In this document: in pieces, positions 31,381 through 40,146 of the stretch
Position numbering within the stretch: the stretch's first letter is position 1
Layout: every line of letters starts with the position of its first letter
Source of the DNA: Kitasatospora sp040298565
GTDB taxonomy: Bacteria > Actinomycetota > Actinomycetes > Streptomycetales > Streptomycetaceae
Direction: 5' to 3'
Assembly (NCBI RefSeq): GCF_040298565.1
Contig: NZ_JBEPAK010000023.1
Location: 1-42,490, forward strand
DNA length: 42,490 nt
Notes under the pieces: generated by a model
What the model was told of the DNA's origin: nothing
Database searches by the model: none
Seen by the model: only the letters and a program-made list of their open reading frames with translations
Made by a program: the position numbers and the translations under genes

Positions 31381-34095
31381 TCAGAGCAGGTGCAGGGCGC
31401 GCGCCCGCCGCACGGCCCTGTTGCGCCCGGTGACGGCGAGTTTCCGGTTGATGCTCTTGAGGTGCGTCTTGACGGTGTTCACCGACAGGAACAACTCGGC
31501 GGCGATCTCGTCCGTGGAGAGCATCTGCGCGGCCAGTCTGAGGACGTCCAGCTCGCGGTCGCTGAGCGGTTCGACCGGGTCGGTCACCGCGGCGGCCTCC
31601 TCGGACGCCTTGGCCGCAGCGCCGGGCAGGAGGTCGGGCGGCAGCCAGCCGTGGGACTCCACCAGCTCGGGCCGGGCGTGCAGCAGGCGCCGCAGCCACG
31701 GACCGGCTTCCCGGAAGGGCCGACGCAGCCGCTCCGGCCGGGCGACCGCGAGGGCGCGGGCGAGCAGGCGTTGGGCCGCGGCCTCGTCCCCCAGGGCCAG
31801 CGCCGCCTGGGACCGGGTCAGCAGGACCCGCACGGTGATCGCGGGTCCGTGGCCGTCGTGCTCGGGGATCGCCGCCAGGATCCGCAGTGCCCCTCGGCTC
31901 TCCCCCGCGGCGAGGTGGGCCCGGGCGGCGGCGACGGCGGGTTCCGGGCCGTCCGCGCCACTGCGCTCCAGCGCCTCCAGCGCGGCGGCCGGGTCGCCCT
32001 CGGCGAGGTGTCCGGCGGCCGCGGCCACGGCGACGCCCTCCCGTACCCAGGGTGGTGGCGGTCCGGCGACGGGGGTACCGTCCTCCAGGCCGCCGAGGAG
32101 GTCGAGCGCCGCGCGACTACGGCCGTCGGCCAGCAGCATCCTCGCCCGGACGATCGTGATCCCCGCCGCGACGGTGGGATCGTGGTCGGCCGCGGCCGAC
32201 TCGGCGACCCGGTCCAGTGCCGCCCGCGCCGCGGGCAGGTCGTCGCGGTCGACGGCGAGCGCGGCCAGCACGAGCTGGTCGGCCCCCGTGCGGGAGTCCG
32301 GTGCCAGGCCGCCCAGTTCGGCCTCGGCCCCGGCCCTGCGCAGGTGGATCTCGGCCTGCCCCGGCTGACCCCGGAGCAGGTCGATCAGGGCGAGCCGAGC
32401 GAACGACTCGTGGCGCGGACAGGCCGTGGCGGCACCGTCGGCCTCCGCCGTGGCGGCGGCCGACAGGGCCGTTCCGGCGGCGTCGAGGCTGCCCTTCCAG
32501 AGCAGTGCGGAACCGAGGTCGGTCAGGCGGAGCGCGGGAAGTTCGGGGTGTTCCCGCCGGAGTCCCTGCGGGACCTCCTCCTCCAGGCGCGCCGCCCGTT
32601 CGGCGGCGGCCCGTGCCATGTCGGCCGAGCCGAGCAGCCGGCCGGCCAGCACCCGGAGGTGGGCCGCATTGAGCAGGGCCGCCGGAACGGCGTCGGCGCC
32701 GCGCTCGGAGAGCAGCGTCTCGGCGTGCCGGAGGTGCTCGAGCCCGCCGTCCACCTGGTGGTGGGCGAGGTCGCGGGCCGCCCGGATCAGTTCCGGGGCC
32801 GGCCCCCGGGCATCGGGTGGCATGTCGGCGAACAGGCGGTCGAGCCGCTCCGCGTCGCGACCGGCGAACAGCCGTCCGATGGCGAGCCGGTCGACGACCT
32901 CGGTCGCGGCGAAGTCCCAGTCGCCGGCTGCGGCGGCGTGCACCAGGCCGTCGGTCAGGTGCCCGGCCGCGGTCAGCCAGCGGGCCGCCCTGCGGTGGAG
33001 CGCCCGTTCCAGCCCCGGGCTGCACGCCGACAGGTGGTCACGGAGGATCTCGGCGAACAGCGGGTGGCAGCGGTACCAGGAGCGGCCGACGGGTTCGACG
33101 AAGGTGTCGGCGCGGGCGAGGGCCGTGAGGATCCGAGATCCGTCCGAGCGGCCGGTCAGGGCGTCGGCGAGGCCCGGGTGGATCCGGTCCAGGACGCTCG
33201 TGCGCAGGAGGAGGTCCTGCGTCTCGGCGGGCTGGTCGCCGAGCACCTCGGCGAGCAGGAAGTCCGCGACGGTGCTGCGGCAGGCTTCGAACTCCTTCAG
33301 GTACACCTCGGGGTCGGCGGCCCGCTGGGCGGCCAGGGCGGACAGTCGCAGCCCGGCGGCCCACCCGCCGGTCCGCTCGGTCAGCGCCCGGGCGGTGTCG
33401 TCCGAGAGGGCCAGGCCGTGCCGGCGCAGCAGTACGGCGGTCTCCTGCGGCCGGAAGGCCAGGTCGGCGGCCCGGACCTCGGTGGCACTGCCGGAGGCAC
33501 GGTAGCGGTGGAGCGGCAGGGACGGCTCGTTGCGGCTGATCAGGACCAGCCGAAGACCCGGGCCGGCGTGGCTGAGCAGGAAGTGGAGCCCGGTGGCCAC
33601 TTCCGCGGACGACACCTGCTCGAGCTCGTCGAGGACGACGACTACGGGATCCTCGCGGCGGCTCAGGTGGGCGGCCAGCCCGGCCAGCAGCGAGTGGTCG
33701 ATCCCGTCGGCCCGGGCGGGGGTTCCGATGTCGTCCGGCAGGACGACGCCCTGGTGCCGCACGGCTTCCAGCAGGTAGGCCCAGAAGACCCCCGGTGCGT
33801 TGTCCTCCCGCTCGACGGTGAGCCAGACCGCCGGGCCCCGCAGCCGCGTCGTCGCCAGCCAGTCGGAGACCAGCAGGGTCTTGCCGGCTCCGGCCGGGGC
33901 GGTCACCAGCAGGAGGGGCGTCCGGAGACCGTCGCGCAGGCGCTCGACCAGGCGCGGTCTGTGCACGAACGTCCCCGGGACCGGCGGGACGGCGAAGCGG
34001 GCCGCGAGGACGGGGTCGCCGCCGGGTATCCGGGTCGGCCGGGCGGTGCCGGGTCGAGGCGCGTCCGCGGGGTGGGTGGGCGAGCCGATGGTCAT
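31381..34095 (-). CDS. Large ATP-dependent LuxR (LAL/MalT-like) transcriptional regulator
   Basis: A 904-residue regulator. Walker A APAGAGKT at about 66-73 and Walker B VVVVLDELEQ at 151-160 form an STAND-type NTPase (MalT-like); a long helical middle region with TPR-like repeats follows; the C-terminal 65 residues are a LuxR helix-turn-helix (LSDRELDVLRLAAQMLSTDE, then IAAELFLSVNTVKTHLKSIN). It would oligomerise on binding ATP and an inducer and then bind DNA. ATG 34095 has GAGGTGA 5 nt upstream; a longer open frame to 35091 overlaps the neighbouring YihY gene and is rejected. Its promoter region holds a weak copy of the 21-bp motif (34137-34157), so it may control the motif-bearing genes around it. 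Confidence 0.92.
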   Translation of the reverse strand: MTIGSPTHPADAPRPGTARPTRIPGGDPVLAARFAVPPVPGTFVHRPRLVERLRDGLRTPLLLVTAPAGAGKTLLVSDWLATTRLRGPAVWLTVEREDNAPGVFWAYLLEAVRHQGVVLPDDIGTPARADGIDHSLLAGLAAHLSRREDPVVVVLDELEQVSSAEVATGLHFLLSHAGPGLRLVLISRNEPSLPLHRYRASGSATEVRAADLAFRPQETAVLLRRHGLALSDDTARALTERTGGWAAGLRLSALAAQRAADPEVYLKEFEACRSTVADFLLAEVLGDQPAETQDLLLRTSVLDRIHPGLADALTGRSDGSRILTALARADTFVEPVGRSWYRCHPLFAEILRDHLSACSPGLERALHRRAARWLTAAGHLTDGLVHAAAAGDWDFAATEVVDRLAIGRLFAGRDAERLDRLFADMPPDARGPAPELIRAARDLAHHQVDGGLEHLRHAETLLSERGADAVPAALLNAAHLRVLAGRLLGSADMARAAAERAARLEEEVPQGLRREHPELPALRLTDLGSALLWKGSLDAAGTALSAAATAEADGAATACPRHESFARLALIDLLRGQPGQAEIHLRRAGAEAELGGLAPDSRTGADQLVLAALAVDRDDLPAARAALDRVAESAAADHDPTVAAGITIVRARMLLADGRSRAALDLLGGLEDGTPVAGPPPPWVREGVAVAAAAGHLAEGDPAAALEALERSGADGPEPAVAAARAHLAAGESRGALRILAAIPEHDGHGPAITVRVLLTRSQAALALGDEAAAQRLLARALAVARPERLRRPFREAGPWLRRLLHARPELVESHGWLPPDLLPGAAAKASEEAAAVTDPVEPLSDRELDVLRLAAQMLSTDEIAAELFLSVNTVKTHLKSINRKLAVTGRNRAVRRARALHLL

Positions 34096-34136
34096 GGTGC
34101 TCACCTCGGAGTACGGCGCACGGTGGCGCGGAGCAC

Positions 34137-34157
34137 TGACAATCCCCATCCTGGGTG
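34137..34157 (-). promoter_or_regulatory. Weak copy of the 21-bp motif before the LuxR gene
   Basis: On the minus strand TGTCACCCAGGATGGGG carries the TCACCC half and GGGG but not the right half. Weak match, reported because of position. Confidence 0.25.
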
Positions 34158-34186
34158 ACACCGCTCGGCCTGGCAAAGGGGCCACC

Positions 34187-34204
34187 GGCCCCCCGTCGGG
34201 GGCC
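34187..34204. terminator. GC hairpin between YihY and LuxR genes
   Basis: GGCCCCC (34187-34193) and GGGGGCC (34198-34204) with loop CGTC; an overlapping GGGGCC/GGCCCC stem at 34178-34192 is an alternative fold. Possible terminator for the minus-strand YihY gene. Confidence 0.5.
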
Positions 34205-34235
34205 GCCCGCCCCTGCGGTCGCGGTGCGACGGGCC

Positions 34236-35126
34236 TCAGTCCCCGCCCGCCGGGGCCGGCTCCGGCGTCGCCAGGAGCCGGGCCAGCCGCCCCTGGCTCG
34301 CCACGACGTACCCGATCGCGATGCCGAGGGTGACGGCCGTGAAGACCACGATGAGCCAGCTGAGCAGGGTGAAGACCAGGCCGAGCGGGCCGAACTGCGT
34401 CACGCTGCGGTTCAGCGAGCGGGGTACGTAGAGCCGCGACACCCAGGCGAGCGCCGTCAGCGCGGCTCCGGTCAGCAGCGCGCCCGGCAGCAGGGGCAGC
34501 CAGGGGACCCGGCCGCCGAGCAGCAGGTGCTGGGTCCACCACCAGAGCAGGGTGGCCGTGATCAGGTAGAGCACGACCCCGAGGCCGGAGCCCGCCCCGA
34601 ACCCGGACCGCACCTGGCCCTGGAGGATCAGGGCGGTCAGCCACACCAGGAGCCAGGCGAGCCATCGCCACGCCGCCAGGCGCCCGGCGAGGTGGGGCAG
34701 GTGCCAGCTCCGCTCGCACAGCCGCTGGAGGATGCGGCTGCAGCTCGTGGCCGAGAGCAGGGTCACCAGGATCCCGATGCCGCCGAAGGCGTCGATGGTG
34801 GAGCCCTGACCGCTGGGGCGCAGCGCCGCCCGGATCTCGTCGAGCGAGGCACCCTGGAGCCCCAGGACGGTCCGCAGGGATTCGGAGACGCTGTTGCGCA
34901 CCTCCTGGGGCATGAAGGCGGCCAGTACGAACAGCACCGGGATGGCGGTCAGGAAGGCCTGGGCCGCGAGGCGCGTGGCCATGTCCAGGACGTGGACGTG
35001 GAGCAGCTGCGAGGCGAGCCGGCGCAGGAACGGGGCCTCGCGCAGGGTGGCCGTGCGTTCCCTCAGCCAGGCGCTCCTGGCGCGGAACCATTCGGCCCGG
35101 CCGGGCTCGTCACGCTGTGCCGCCAC
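34236..35126 (-). CDS. YihY/BrkB family integral membrane protein
   Basis: A 296-residue membrane protein of the YihY/virulence factor BrkB family. About six hydrophobic segments, for example LAAQAFLTAIPVLFVLAAF, GGIGILVTLLSATSCSRILQ, WLLVWLTALILQG, VVLYLITATLLWWWTQHLLLGG, LPGALLTGAALTALAWV and GLVFTLLSWLIVVFTAVTLGIAIGYVVASQ. The T-R-L-A-A-Q-A-F-L-T-A-I-P segment is the family start. GTG 35126 is chosen for the GGAGGGA 8 nt upstream. Function unknown in actinomycetes. Confidence 0.85.
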   Translation of the reverse strand: MAAQRDEPGRAEWFRARSAWLRERTATLREAPFLRRLASQLLHVHVLDMATRLAAQAFLTAIPVLFVLAAFMPQEVRNSVSESLRTVLGLQGASLDEIRAALRPSGQGSTIDAFGGIGILVTLLSATSCSRILQRLCERSWHLPHLAGRLAAWRWLAWLLVWLTALILQGQVRSGFGAGSGLGVVLYLITATLLWWWTQHLLLGGRVPWLPLLPGALLTGAALTALAWVSRLYVPRSLNRSVTQFGPLGLVFTLLSWLIVVFTAVTLGIAIGYVVASQGRLARLLATPEPAPAGGD

Positions 35127-35340
35127 CGCGCGCTCCCTCCGGTCGTGCCCGCATCCGGTCCGCCCCGGCTCGTCCTCGACCCGAGCGCTGGGCATTCCGT
35201 CCAAGGGTGGGCGACGGGAGGGCGCGCGGCACGTCGGACGGTCCGCCGTTCGGCGCAGCGCCTCCGCTATCCTCCCCGCGCCTGGCCGGTGCACGGCGGT
35301 TCGCAGGGCGAGCCGTCGAGCTCGTCCGGCGTCGTGCTCC
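35127..35340. other. Intergenic region between YihY and MFS genes
   Basis: About 214 bp, both neighbours on the minus strand. No gene, hairpin or motif was identified. Confidence 0.4.
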
Positions 35341-36750
35341 TCAGCGGGATCGCGGCGCCTGGCCGCGCGCGGTGGCGGCCCCGTCGTGCGGCAGGAACAT
35401 CGCCGCGCAGAGTCCGATCACGCCGCAGAGGCCGAGGGCGGCCATCGCCGCCGCGTAGCTGTTGCGGGTGAGTTCGGAGACCAGGATGGTTCCGGCGATC
35501 GCGGTTCCCAGGGAGGAGCCCAGGTTGGAGACGCTGCGGGACAGGCCGGAGATCTCGCCCTGGCGGCTGTCGGGGAAGGCGGACTGCACGATGTTGACGG
35601 AGGGCGTGAGCATCAGGCCGATGCCCAGCCCGATCAGCAGCAGGCCGGGGGTGAAGGCCCAGATGTCGTCGACGGCGCGGACCAGGAGCAGCAGCACGAC
35701 GATGCCGACGGTGGTGACCGCGAAACCGGTGAGGATCAGGGTGCGCTGGGAGCGGCGCTTGGCGAGGCGCTCGGCGGCGAGCGAGGTGGCGAGCAGGCCG
35801 AGAGTGGCGGAGGTGAAGACGCCACCGGTGGCGATGGCGCTGTAGCCGCGGACGACCTGGAGGTAGGCGCCGACGGTGAACGAGACGCCCATCAGCACGA
35901 GCCACTGGGCGTTCTGGGTGACCAGCCCCAGGTTGGAGGTGCGGTTGTGGAACAGGCCGGGGGCCAGCAGCGGTTCGCGTCCGGCGCGTTCGACGCGGCG
36001 GATCCAGCGGAAGAAGCCGGCCAGCACCGCGGCGCCGGCGAGCAGGAGCGCGATCATCAGCCAGGTGTTGTTGTCGGCGGCGAGGATGCCGGTGACCAGC
36101 AGGATCAGCCCGGCCGCGGACAGCACGGCGCCGACGGTGTCGAACGCCCGGGTGGGATCGGCGGGAAGGGGGTCCTCCAGTTTGCGGGTGAAGAACAGGA
36201 TCAGAACGATGACCACGACCTGGAAGCCGAAGTTGGCACGCCAGTCGATGGCCGTGGTGAGCAGGCCGCCGAGCAGCGGTCCGGCCGCGGCGCCGACGCC
36301 GCCGAGGGCCATGATGGTGCCGAAGGCGCGGGCCCGGGCGGCCGTACCGGTGAAGAGCAGGGTCGTGAGGATGTAGACGGGCGGGATCAGCAGGGCGGTA
36401 CCGACGCCCTCCAGGACGGAGTTCCCAAGGATGAGGACGCCGAGTCCGGGGGCGGCCGCACTGAGCAGGGCGCCCACGCCGTAGACGGCGAGGCCCGCCA
36501 TCAGACAGCGCTTGCGGCCCCAGCGGTCGGTGAGCTTGCCCCCGGGGATCATCAACGCGGCCATCACCAGCAGGAAGACGGTGATGGCGACCTGGATGCC
36601 CTGGACGCTGGTGTCCAGGTCCCGGCTCATGTCGTTGATCATCACGTTCATGCTGGAGCCGGCGAAGCTGCAGATGAACTGGGCCAGCGCCAGCGGGATC
36701 AGCACCTTGCGTCCGGCCGCGGTGGGGGTGGGGACGGCGGTGGAGGTCAT
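35341..36750 (-). CDS. MFS transporter, DHA2 (14-segment) drug:H+ antiporter type
   Basis: A 469-residue major facilitator with about 14 hydrophobic segments. Motif A between segments 2 and 3 reads GGKLTDRWGRKR, and motif C is the G-rich ALGGVGAAAGPLLGGLL of drug/proton antiporters. It should export small organic molecules across the cytoplasmic membrane. ATG 36750 is preceded by GAGGGG 6 nt upstream. It starts 12 bases after the stop of the glycosidase gene on the same strand, so the two may be co-transcribed. Confidence 0.9.
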   Translation of the reverse strand: MTSTAVPTPTAAGRKVLIPLALAQFICSFAGSSMNVMINDMSRDLDTSVQGIQVAITVFLLVMAALMIPGGKLTDRWGRKRCLMAGLAVYGVGALLSAAAPGLGVLILGNSVLEGVGTALLIPPVYILTTLLFTGTAARARAFGTIMALGGVGAAAGPLLGGLLTTAIDWRANFGFQVVVIVLILFFTRKLEDPLPADPTRAFDTVGAVLSAAGLILLVTGILAADNNTWLMIALLLAGAAVLAGFFRWIRRVERAGREPLLAPGLFHNRTSNLGLVTQNAQWLVLMGVSFTVGAYLQVVRGYSAIATGGVFTSATLGLLATSLAAERLAKRRSQRTLILTGFAVTTVGIVVLLLLVRAVDDIWAFTPGLLLIGLGIGLMLTPSVNIVQSAFPDSRQGEISGLSRSVSNLGSSLGTAIAGTILVSELTRNSYAAAMAALGLCGVIGLCAAMFLPHDGAATARGQAPRSR

Positions 36751-36762
36751 CGCGCGCGCCCC

Positions 36763-38592
36763 TCAGGACGTCCCTCGGCGGTCGAGTTCCTCGTCCAGGG
36801 CCATGGCCGCGTCGATGAGGGCGAGGTGGGTGAACGCCTGGGGGAAGTTGCCGAGTTGCTCGCCGGAGGGGCCGATCTCCTCGGCGAACAGCCCGACGTG
36901 GTTGGCGTACGTGAGCATCTTGTCGAAGGCGTACCGGGCCTGGTGGACCCGGCCGGCCCGGGCCAGGGCCTCGACGTAGAGGAAGGTGCAGAGGTTGAAG
37001 GTGCCCTCGGAGCCGCTCAACCCGTCGGGTGAGGCGGCCGGGTCGTAGCGGTAGACCAGGCTGTCCTGGACCAGTTCCCGGTCCATCGCGTCGAGGGTGG
37101 TCAGCCAGGACGGATCGGTGGGAGAGAGGAAGCCGACCTTGGGCATGAGCAGCAGCGAGGCGTCCAGGACGTCGGTGCCGTAGTGCTGGGTGAAGGCCTC
37201 GCGCTCGCGGCTCCAGCCGCGTTGCACGATCTGGCGCAGGATGTCGTCGCGCTCCGAGCTCCAGCGGTCCAGGTCCGCGGGGCGGGCGAACCGGCGGGCG
37301 AACCGGACGGCGCGGTCGAAGGCCACCCAGCACATCAGACGGCTGTAGGTGAAGTCCTGCCGTCCGCCACGGGTCTCCCAGATGCCCTCGTCCGGGCGGT
37401 CCCACTGCTCGGTCAGCCAGTCCACGAGTCCGCGGAACGCCGCCCAGCCGCGCAGGGCCCCCATGTCGTCCTCGTCGGCGGCGAACGCGTAGGCCGCTTC
37501 ACCGTAGATGTCGAGCTGGAGCTGGTCGGCGGCGGCGTTGCCGGCGCGCACCGGGGAGGAGCGGCGGTAGCCCTCCCAGTGGGTGAGGGACTCCTCGGTC
37601 AGGTGGGGGTCGCCGTCGACGCGGTACATGATCTGGAGGCGCTCTCCGGCGCCGTCGGCGGCCTCCATGCGGTCCCGCACCCACCGTCGGAAGGCGCGCG
37701 CCTCGTCGCGGAAGCCGAGGCGGATGAGTGTGTGGACGGAGAGCGAGGCGTCCCGGATCCAGGTGTAGCGGTAGTCCCAGTTCCGCTCCCCGCCGACCTG
37801 CTCCGGCAGCCCCATCGTGGCGGCGGCGATCAGCGCACCGGTCGGGTGGTAGCTGAGCAGTTTCAGCGTGATCGCCGACCGGTCCACCATCTGGCGCCAA
37901 CGTCCCTGGTACCCGGAGGACCTGAGCCACCCGTACCAGAACTCCCGGCAGGCGTCGAAGGCGGCGACGGTCTCCACGTCACTGGGCGGGGCGGCCGGCA
38001 CGGAGCCCGGCGGCTGGGTGCTGAGGAGGACGGTGGCCATCTCCCCCGCGCCCAGGGTGAACCTCGCGGTCACGTCGGAGTCGTCGGCGCGGAGCACGAC
38101 GGGGGCGGTGACCTGTACGGACAGTTCCTGGTCCGGGCCGCGGAGCACCGCGCTGCGTTCGTCCGTCAGGGTGAGCTGGTGGGGCGCCCGGCCGTAGTCG
38201 AAGCGCGGTCGGCACTCCAGCAGGAAGGGCACCCTGCCGCGGACCACCCGGGCCGTGCGGGTGATCCGGTGCCGGTCGCTCGGGGACTCGGACGTGTCGG
38301 GCTCCATGAAGTCGACGACCTCCGCCACGCCCTCCGGCGCGAGGAAGCGGGTCACCAGGATGGCCGTGTCGGCGAGGTAGAGCTGCTTCACCTGGACGTC
38401 GGGCACCGCTTCCCGGTCGACGGCCAGACCGCACCGGCCGCCCTTCTCGTGGTCCAGCAGGGCGGCGAAGAGGCTCGGGGAGTCGAAGCGGGGGGTGCAC
38501 CACCAGTCGATGTCGCCACTGGTGGCCACCAGCGCGGCGGTCTGGAGGTCACCGATGACCCCGTGCTCGGCGATCGGGGGGTAGGGGTTCAC
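36763..38592 (-). CDS. Glycoside hydrolase family 15 protein (glucoamylase/trehalase type)
   Basis: A 609-residue cytoplasmic protein. N-terminal signature IAEHGVIGDLQTAALVATSGDIDWWCTPRFDSPSLFAALLD begins at residue 7; the catalytic region contains NWDYRYTWIRDAS (271-283), whose Asp/Glu pair and aromatic residues define GH15, and later SGSEGTFNLCTFLYVEAL with the second acid. It hydrolyses alpha-linked glucosides such as trehalose. In mycobacteria close relatives are trehalases. GTG 38592 has GAGGAG 6 nt upstream; a longer open frame to 39294 crosses the neighbouring gene and is rejected. The 21-bp motif at 38664-38684 lies 71 bp upstream. Confidence 0.9.
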   Translation of the reverse strand: MNPYPPIAEHGVIGDLQTAALVATSGDIDWWCTPRFDSPSLFAALLDHEKGGRCGLAVDREAVPDVQVKQLYLADTAILVTRFLAPEGVAEVVDFMEPDTSESPSDRHRITRTARVVRGRVPFLLECRPRFDYGRAPHQLTLTDERSAVLRGPDQELSVQVTAPVVLRADDSDVTARFTLGAGEMATVLLSTQPPGSVPAAPPSDVETVAAFDACREFWYGWLRSSGYQGRWRQMVDRSAITLKLLSYHPTGALIAAATMGLPEQVGGERNWDYRYTWIRDASLSVHTLIRLGFRDEARAFRRWVRDRMEAADGAGERLQIMYRVDGDPHLTEESLTHWEGYRRSSPVRAGNAAADQLQLDIYGEAAYAFAADEDDMGALRGWAAFRGLVDWLTEQWDRPDEGIWETRGGRQDFTYSRLMCWVAFDRAVRFARRFARPADLDRWSSERDDILRQIVQRGWSREREAFTQHYGTDVLDASLLLMPKVGFLSPTDPSWLTTLDAMDRELVQDSLVYRYDPAASPDGLSGSEGTFNLCTFLYVEALARAGRVHQARYAFDKMLTYANHVGLFAEEIGPSGEQLGNFPQAFTHLALIDAAMALDEELDRRGTS

Positions 38593-38663
38593 GGTGAACT
38601 CCTCGGTGGACGACGGGGAAACAGCCCTTGCCGTGCTGACGTTACGAGCGGCGGCCGGAACGC

Positions 38664-38684
38664 GGGTCACCCGGCGGGGGTGAG
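38664..38684 (+). promoter_or_regulatory. Shared 21-bp inverted-repeat motif, copy 2
   Basis: GGGTCACCCGGC followed by GGGGGTGAG, 19 of 21 identical to copy 1. Between the glycosidase gene (minus) and the membrane gene at 38776 (plus). Confidence 0.6.
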
Positions 38685-38775
38685 CCGCGCGGACGCGCCG
38701 GAACCCGGGTCGCGGGCGATGATGGCCCAAACGGTCCCAGCGGTCGGCCTCGCGGCGATGACGGGAGCAGGCGCC

Positions 38776-39297
38776 ATGACAACGTCTCGCGGGCGTACCG
38801 ACGCCCCGCGCGAACCGGCTCCGGACGGAACCGGGAACCGGACCGACTACGCCGGCGCGGTGTACGGTTCGATGCTCGCCGCCTCGGTGATCGCGGCCTC
38901 CGACCTGCACGAGCCGCACCCCCGGCTGTCGCTCATCCTGCTGCTGGTGATCACCGGGCTCGTCTTCTGGGCCGCCCACGTCTACGCGCAGGTGGCCGGC
39001 GAGCGCGAGGCCGGCCGGCCGGTCACCCGGAGGCAGGTGCGCGAGGTCGGCCGGCACGAGTGGCCGCTCGTCGAGGCGTCGGCGCTGCCCGCCCTGGCGG
39101 TGCTGGTCAGTCCGTGGCTGGGGGCGGGCGAGAACGCCTGGCTCGCCCTCGCTGTCGCCGTCGCGCAGCAGGTGGTCTGGGCGACGCTGGGGGCCCGCCG
39201 GGCCGGCGCCTCGTCCGGCCAGATCGCCGCCGAGGGCGCGGTCAACCTGCTCCTGGGCCTGGTCATCGTCGCGGCCAAGGTCGCCGTCGGGCACTGA
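38776..39297 (+). CDS. Unknown integral membrane protein
   Basis: A 173-residue protein with about four to five hydrophobic segments, such as SLILLLVITGLVFWAAHVY, LPALAVLVSPWLG, AWLALAVAVAQQVVWATLG and NLLLGLVIVAAKVAVG. The linker HVYAQVAGEREAGRPVTRRQ is polar and basic. I do not recognise the family. ATG 38776 is chosen for a GGGAG about 8 nt upstream; ATG 38758 would add six residues. It is divergent from the glycosidase gene with the 21-bp motif between them. Confidence 0.75.
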   Translation: MTTSRGRTDAPREPAPDGTGNRTDYAGAVYGSMLAASVIAASDLHEPHPRLSLILLLVITGLVFWAAHVYAQVAGEREAGRPVTRRQVREVGRHEWPLVEASALPALAVLVSPWLGAGENAWLALAVAVAQQVVWATLGARRAGASSGQIAAEGAVNLLLGLVIVAAKVAVGH

Positions 39298-39337
39298 GGC
39301 ACCCGCCGCGGTGCTGCCGCGGCCCTGCCGACGGCGC

Positions 39338-39622
39338 TCAGCCGGCCAGCAGCCGCTGCTTCTGCGTGGCGAACTCCTCCTCGGTGAGGACGCCCTGGTC
39401 CCGCAGCTGCGCCAACTGCTGCAGCTGGGAGATCTTCGCGTCCATGTCCGCCGCGGCGGGTGCGGCAGGGGCCGGCGGCGGGGGCGGGGGCGGTGCGTAC
39501 TCGGCCGCCGCGTCCTGTTGCGCCCAACGGCCCGCCTGGCGACGGGACACCCGGTTGGACACGGCGGTCGCCGTCCCGGCGACGACGGCGGTGCGCGCGA
39601 TGCCGCGCAGCAGTCCAGGCAT
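39338..39622 (-). CDS. Small SHOCT-domain protein
   Basis: A 94-residue protein. A hydrophobic-basic N-terminus (MPGLLRGIARTAVVAGTATAVSNRVSRR) may be a membrane anchor; a proline-rich middle with seven consecutive prolines follows; the C-terminal 30 residues are a SHOCT domain (ISQLQQLAQLRDQGVLTEEEFATQKQRLL). ATG 39622 has a GGAG-rich leader. It lies 23 bases after the stop of the DUF6325 gene on the same strand, so both are probably one operon. Confidence 0.85.
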   Translation of the reverse strand: MPGLLRGIARTAVVAGTATAVSNRVSRRQAGRWAQQDAAAEYAPPPPPPPAPAAPAAADMDAKISQLQQLAQLRDQGVLTEEEFATQKQRLLAG

Positions 39623-39645
39623 GACTCCCACTCCTCTCGGCGACG

Positions 39646-40146
39646 TCACCTGGCGTCGGACGGGCCCGAACCGGAGCCGTCCGCCGCACCGGCCGGGCCG
39701 CCTTCCGCGGCGTCCAGCTCGTCCAGGGAGCGCAGCAGCTCCGGCAGCGGCACCCGGCCGCTGGCGACCACCCGCGCGCCGCCGCGGCGCAGCGCCGTGG
39801 CGAACGGGGCGGCCCAGGTGTTCTCGTAGATGAGCACACCGGCCGAGTTGCCGGGCTCGACGACTGCGGCGGCCTCGCTCAGGTCCCCGGCGTCGAGCAG
39901 GCCCGACCCGGCACCCTCGAAGACGGCGAGGTCCAGGCGGCCGTCGCCGTCGAAGTCGGCGATCTCCATGCCCGAGACGGTGCCGTCGGTGTCCTTGCGC
40001 ACGAACGCGAAGTCCAGGATGCGGATCACACCCCGGTCCACCAGGTCGATCAGCAGCGGAAGCCCTTCCCCGGTCATCCGGTTGCCGGGGAACTCGACCA
40101 CCAGGTAGTCGATGGGCCCGGTCTCGGCGAGGTCGTCCTCGACCAT
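39646..40146 (-). CDS. DUF6325 family protein
   Basis: A 166-residue cytoplasmic protein. The N-terminal PIDYLVVEFPGNRMTGEGLPLLIDLVDRGVIRILDFAFVRKD matches DUF6325, a streptomycete stress-type family of unknown function. Residues 64-72 read DFDGDGRLD, which resembles a calcium-binding D-x-D-x-D-G loop. The middle (VLIYENTWAAPFATALRRGGARVV) is typical, and the tail is Gly/Ser/Ala-rich. ATG 40146 follows a GGAAGGAG site. It is co-oriented with the small SHOCT gene and the 21-bp motif lies 127 bp upstream. Confidence 0.88.
   Translation of the reverse strand: MVEDDLAETGPIDYLVVEFPGNRMTGEGLPLLIDLVDRGVIRILDFAFVRKDTDGTVSGMEIADFDGDGRLDLAVFEGAGSGLLDAGDLSEAAAVVEPGNSAGVLIYENTWAAPFATALRRGGARVVASGRVPLPELLRSLDELDAAEGGPAGAADGSGSGPSDAR

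Noticed and set aside
34096..35091. A 1236-residue frame extending the LuxR protein upstream
   Set aside because: The extension is the antisense-like other frame of the YihY gene, is Arg/Pro-rich, and the real start at 34095 has a good ribosome site.
38593..39294. Upstream extension of the GH15 frame
   Set aside because: The family begins at residue 1 of the shorter form with GAGGAG 6 nt upstream; the extra 234 residues overlap a membrane-protein gene on the other strand.
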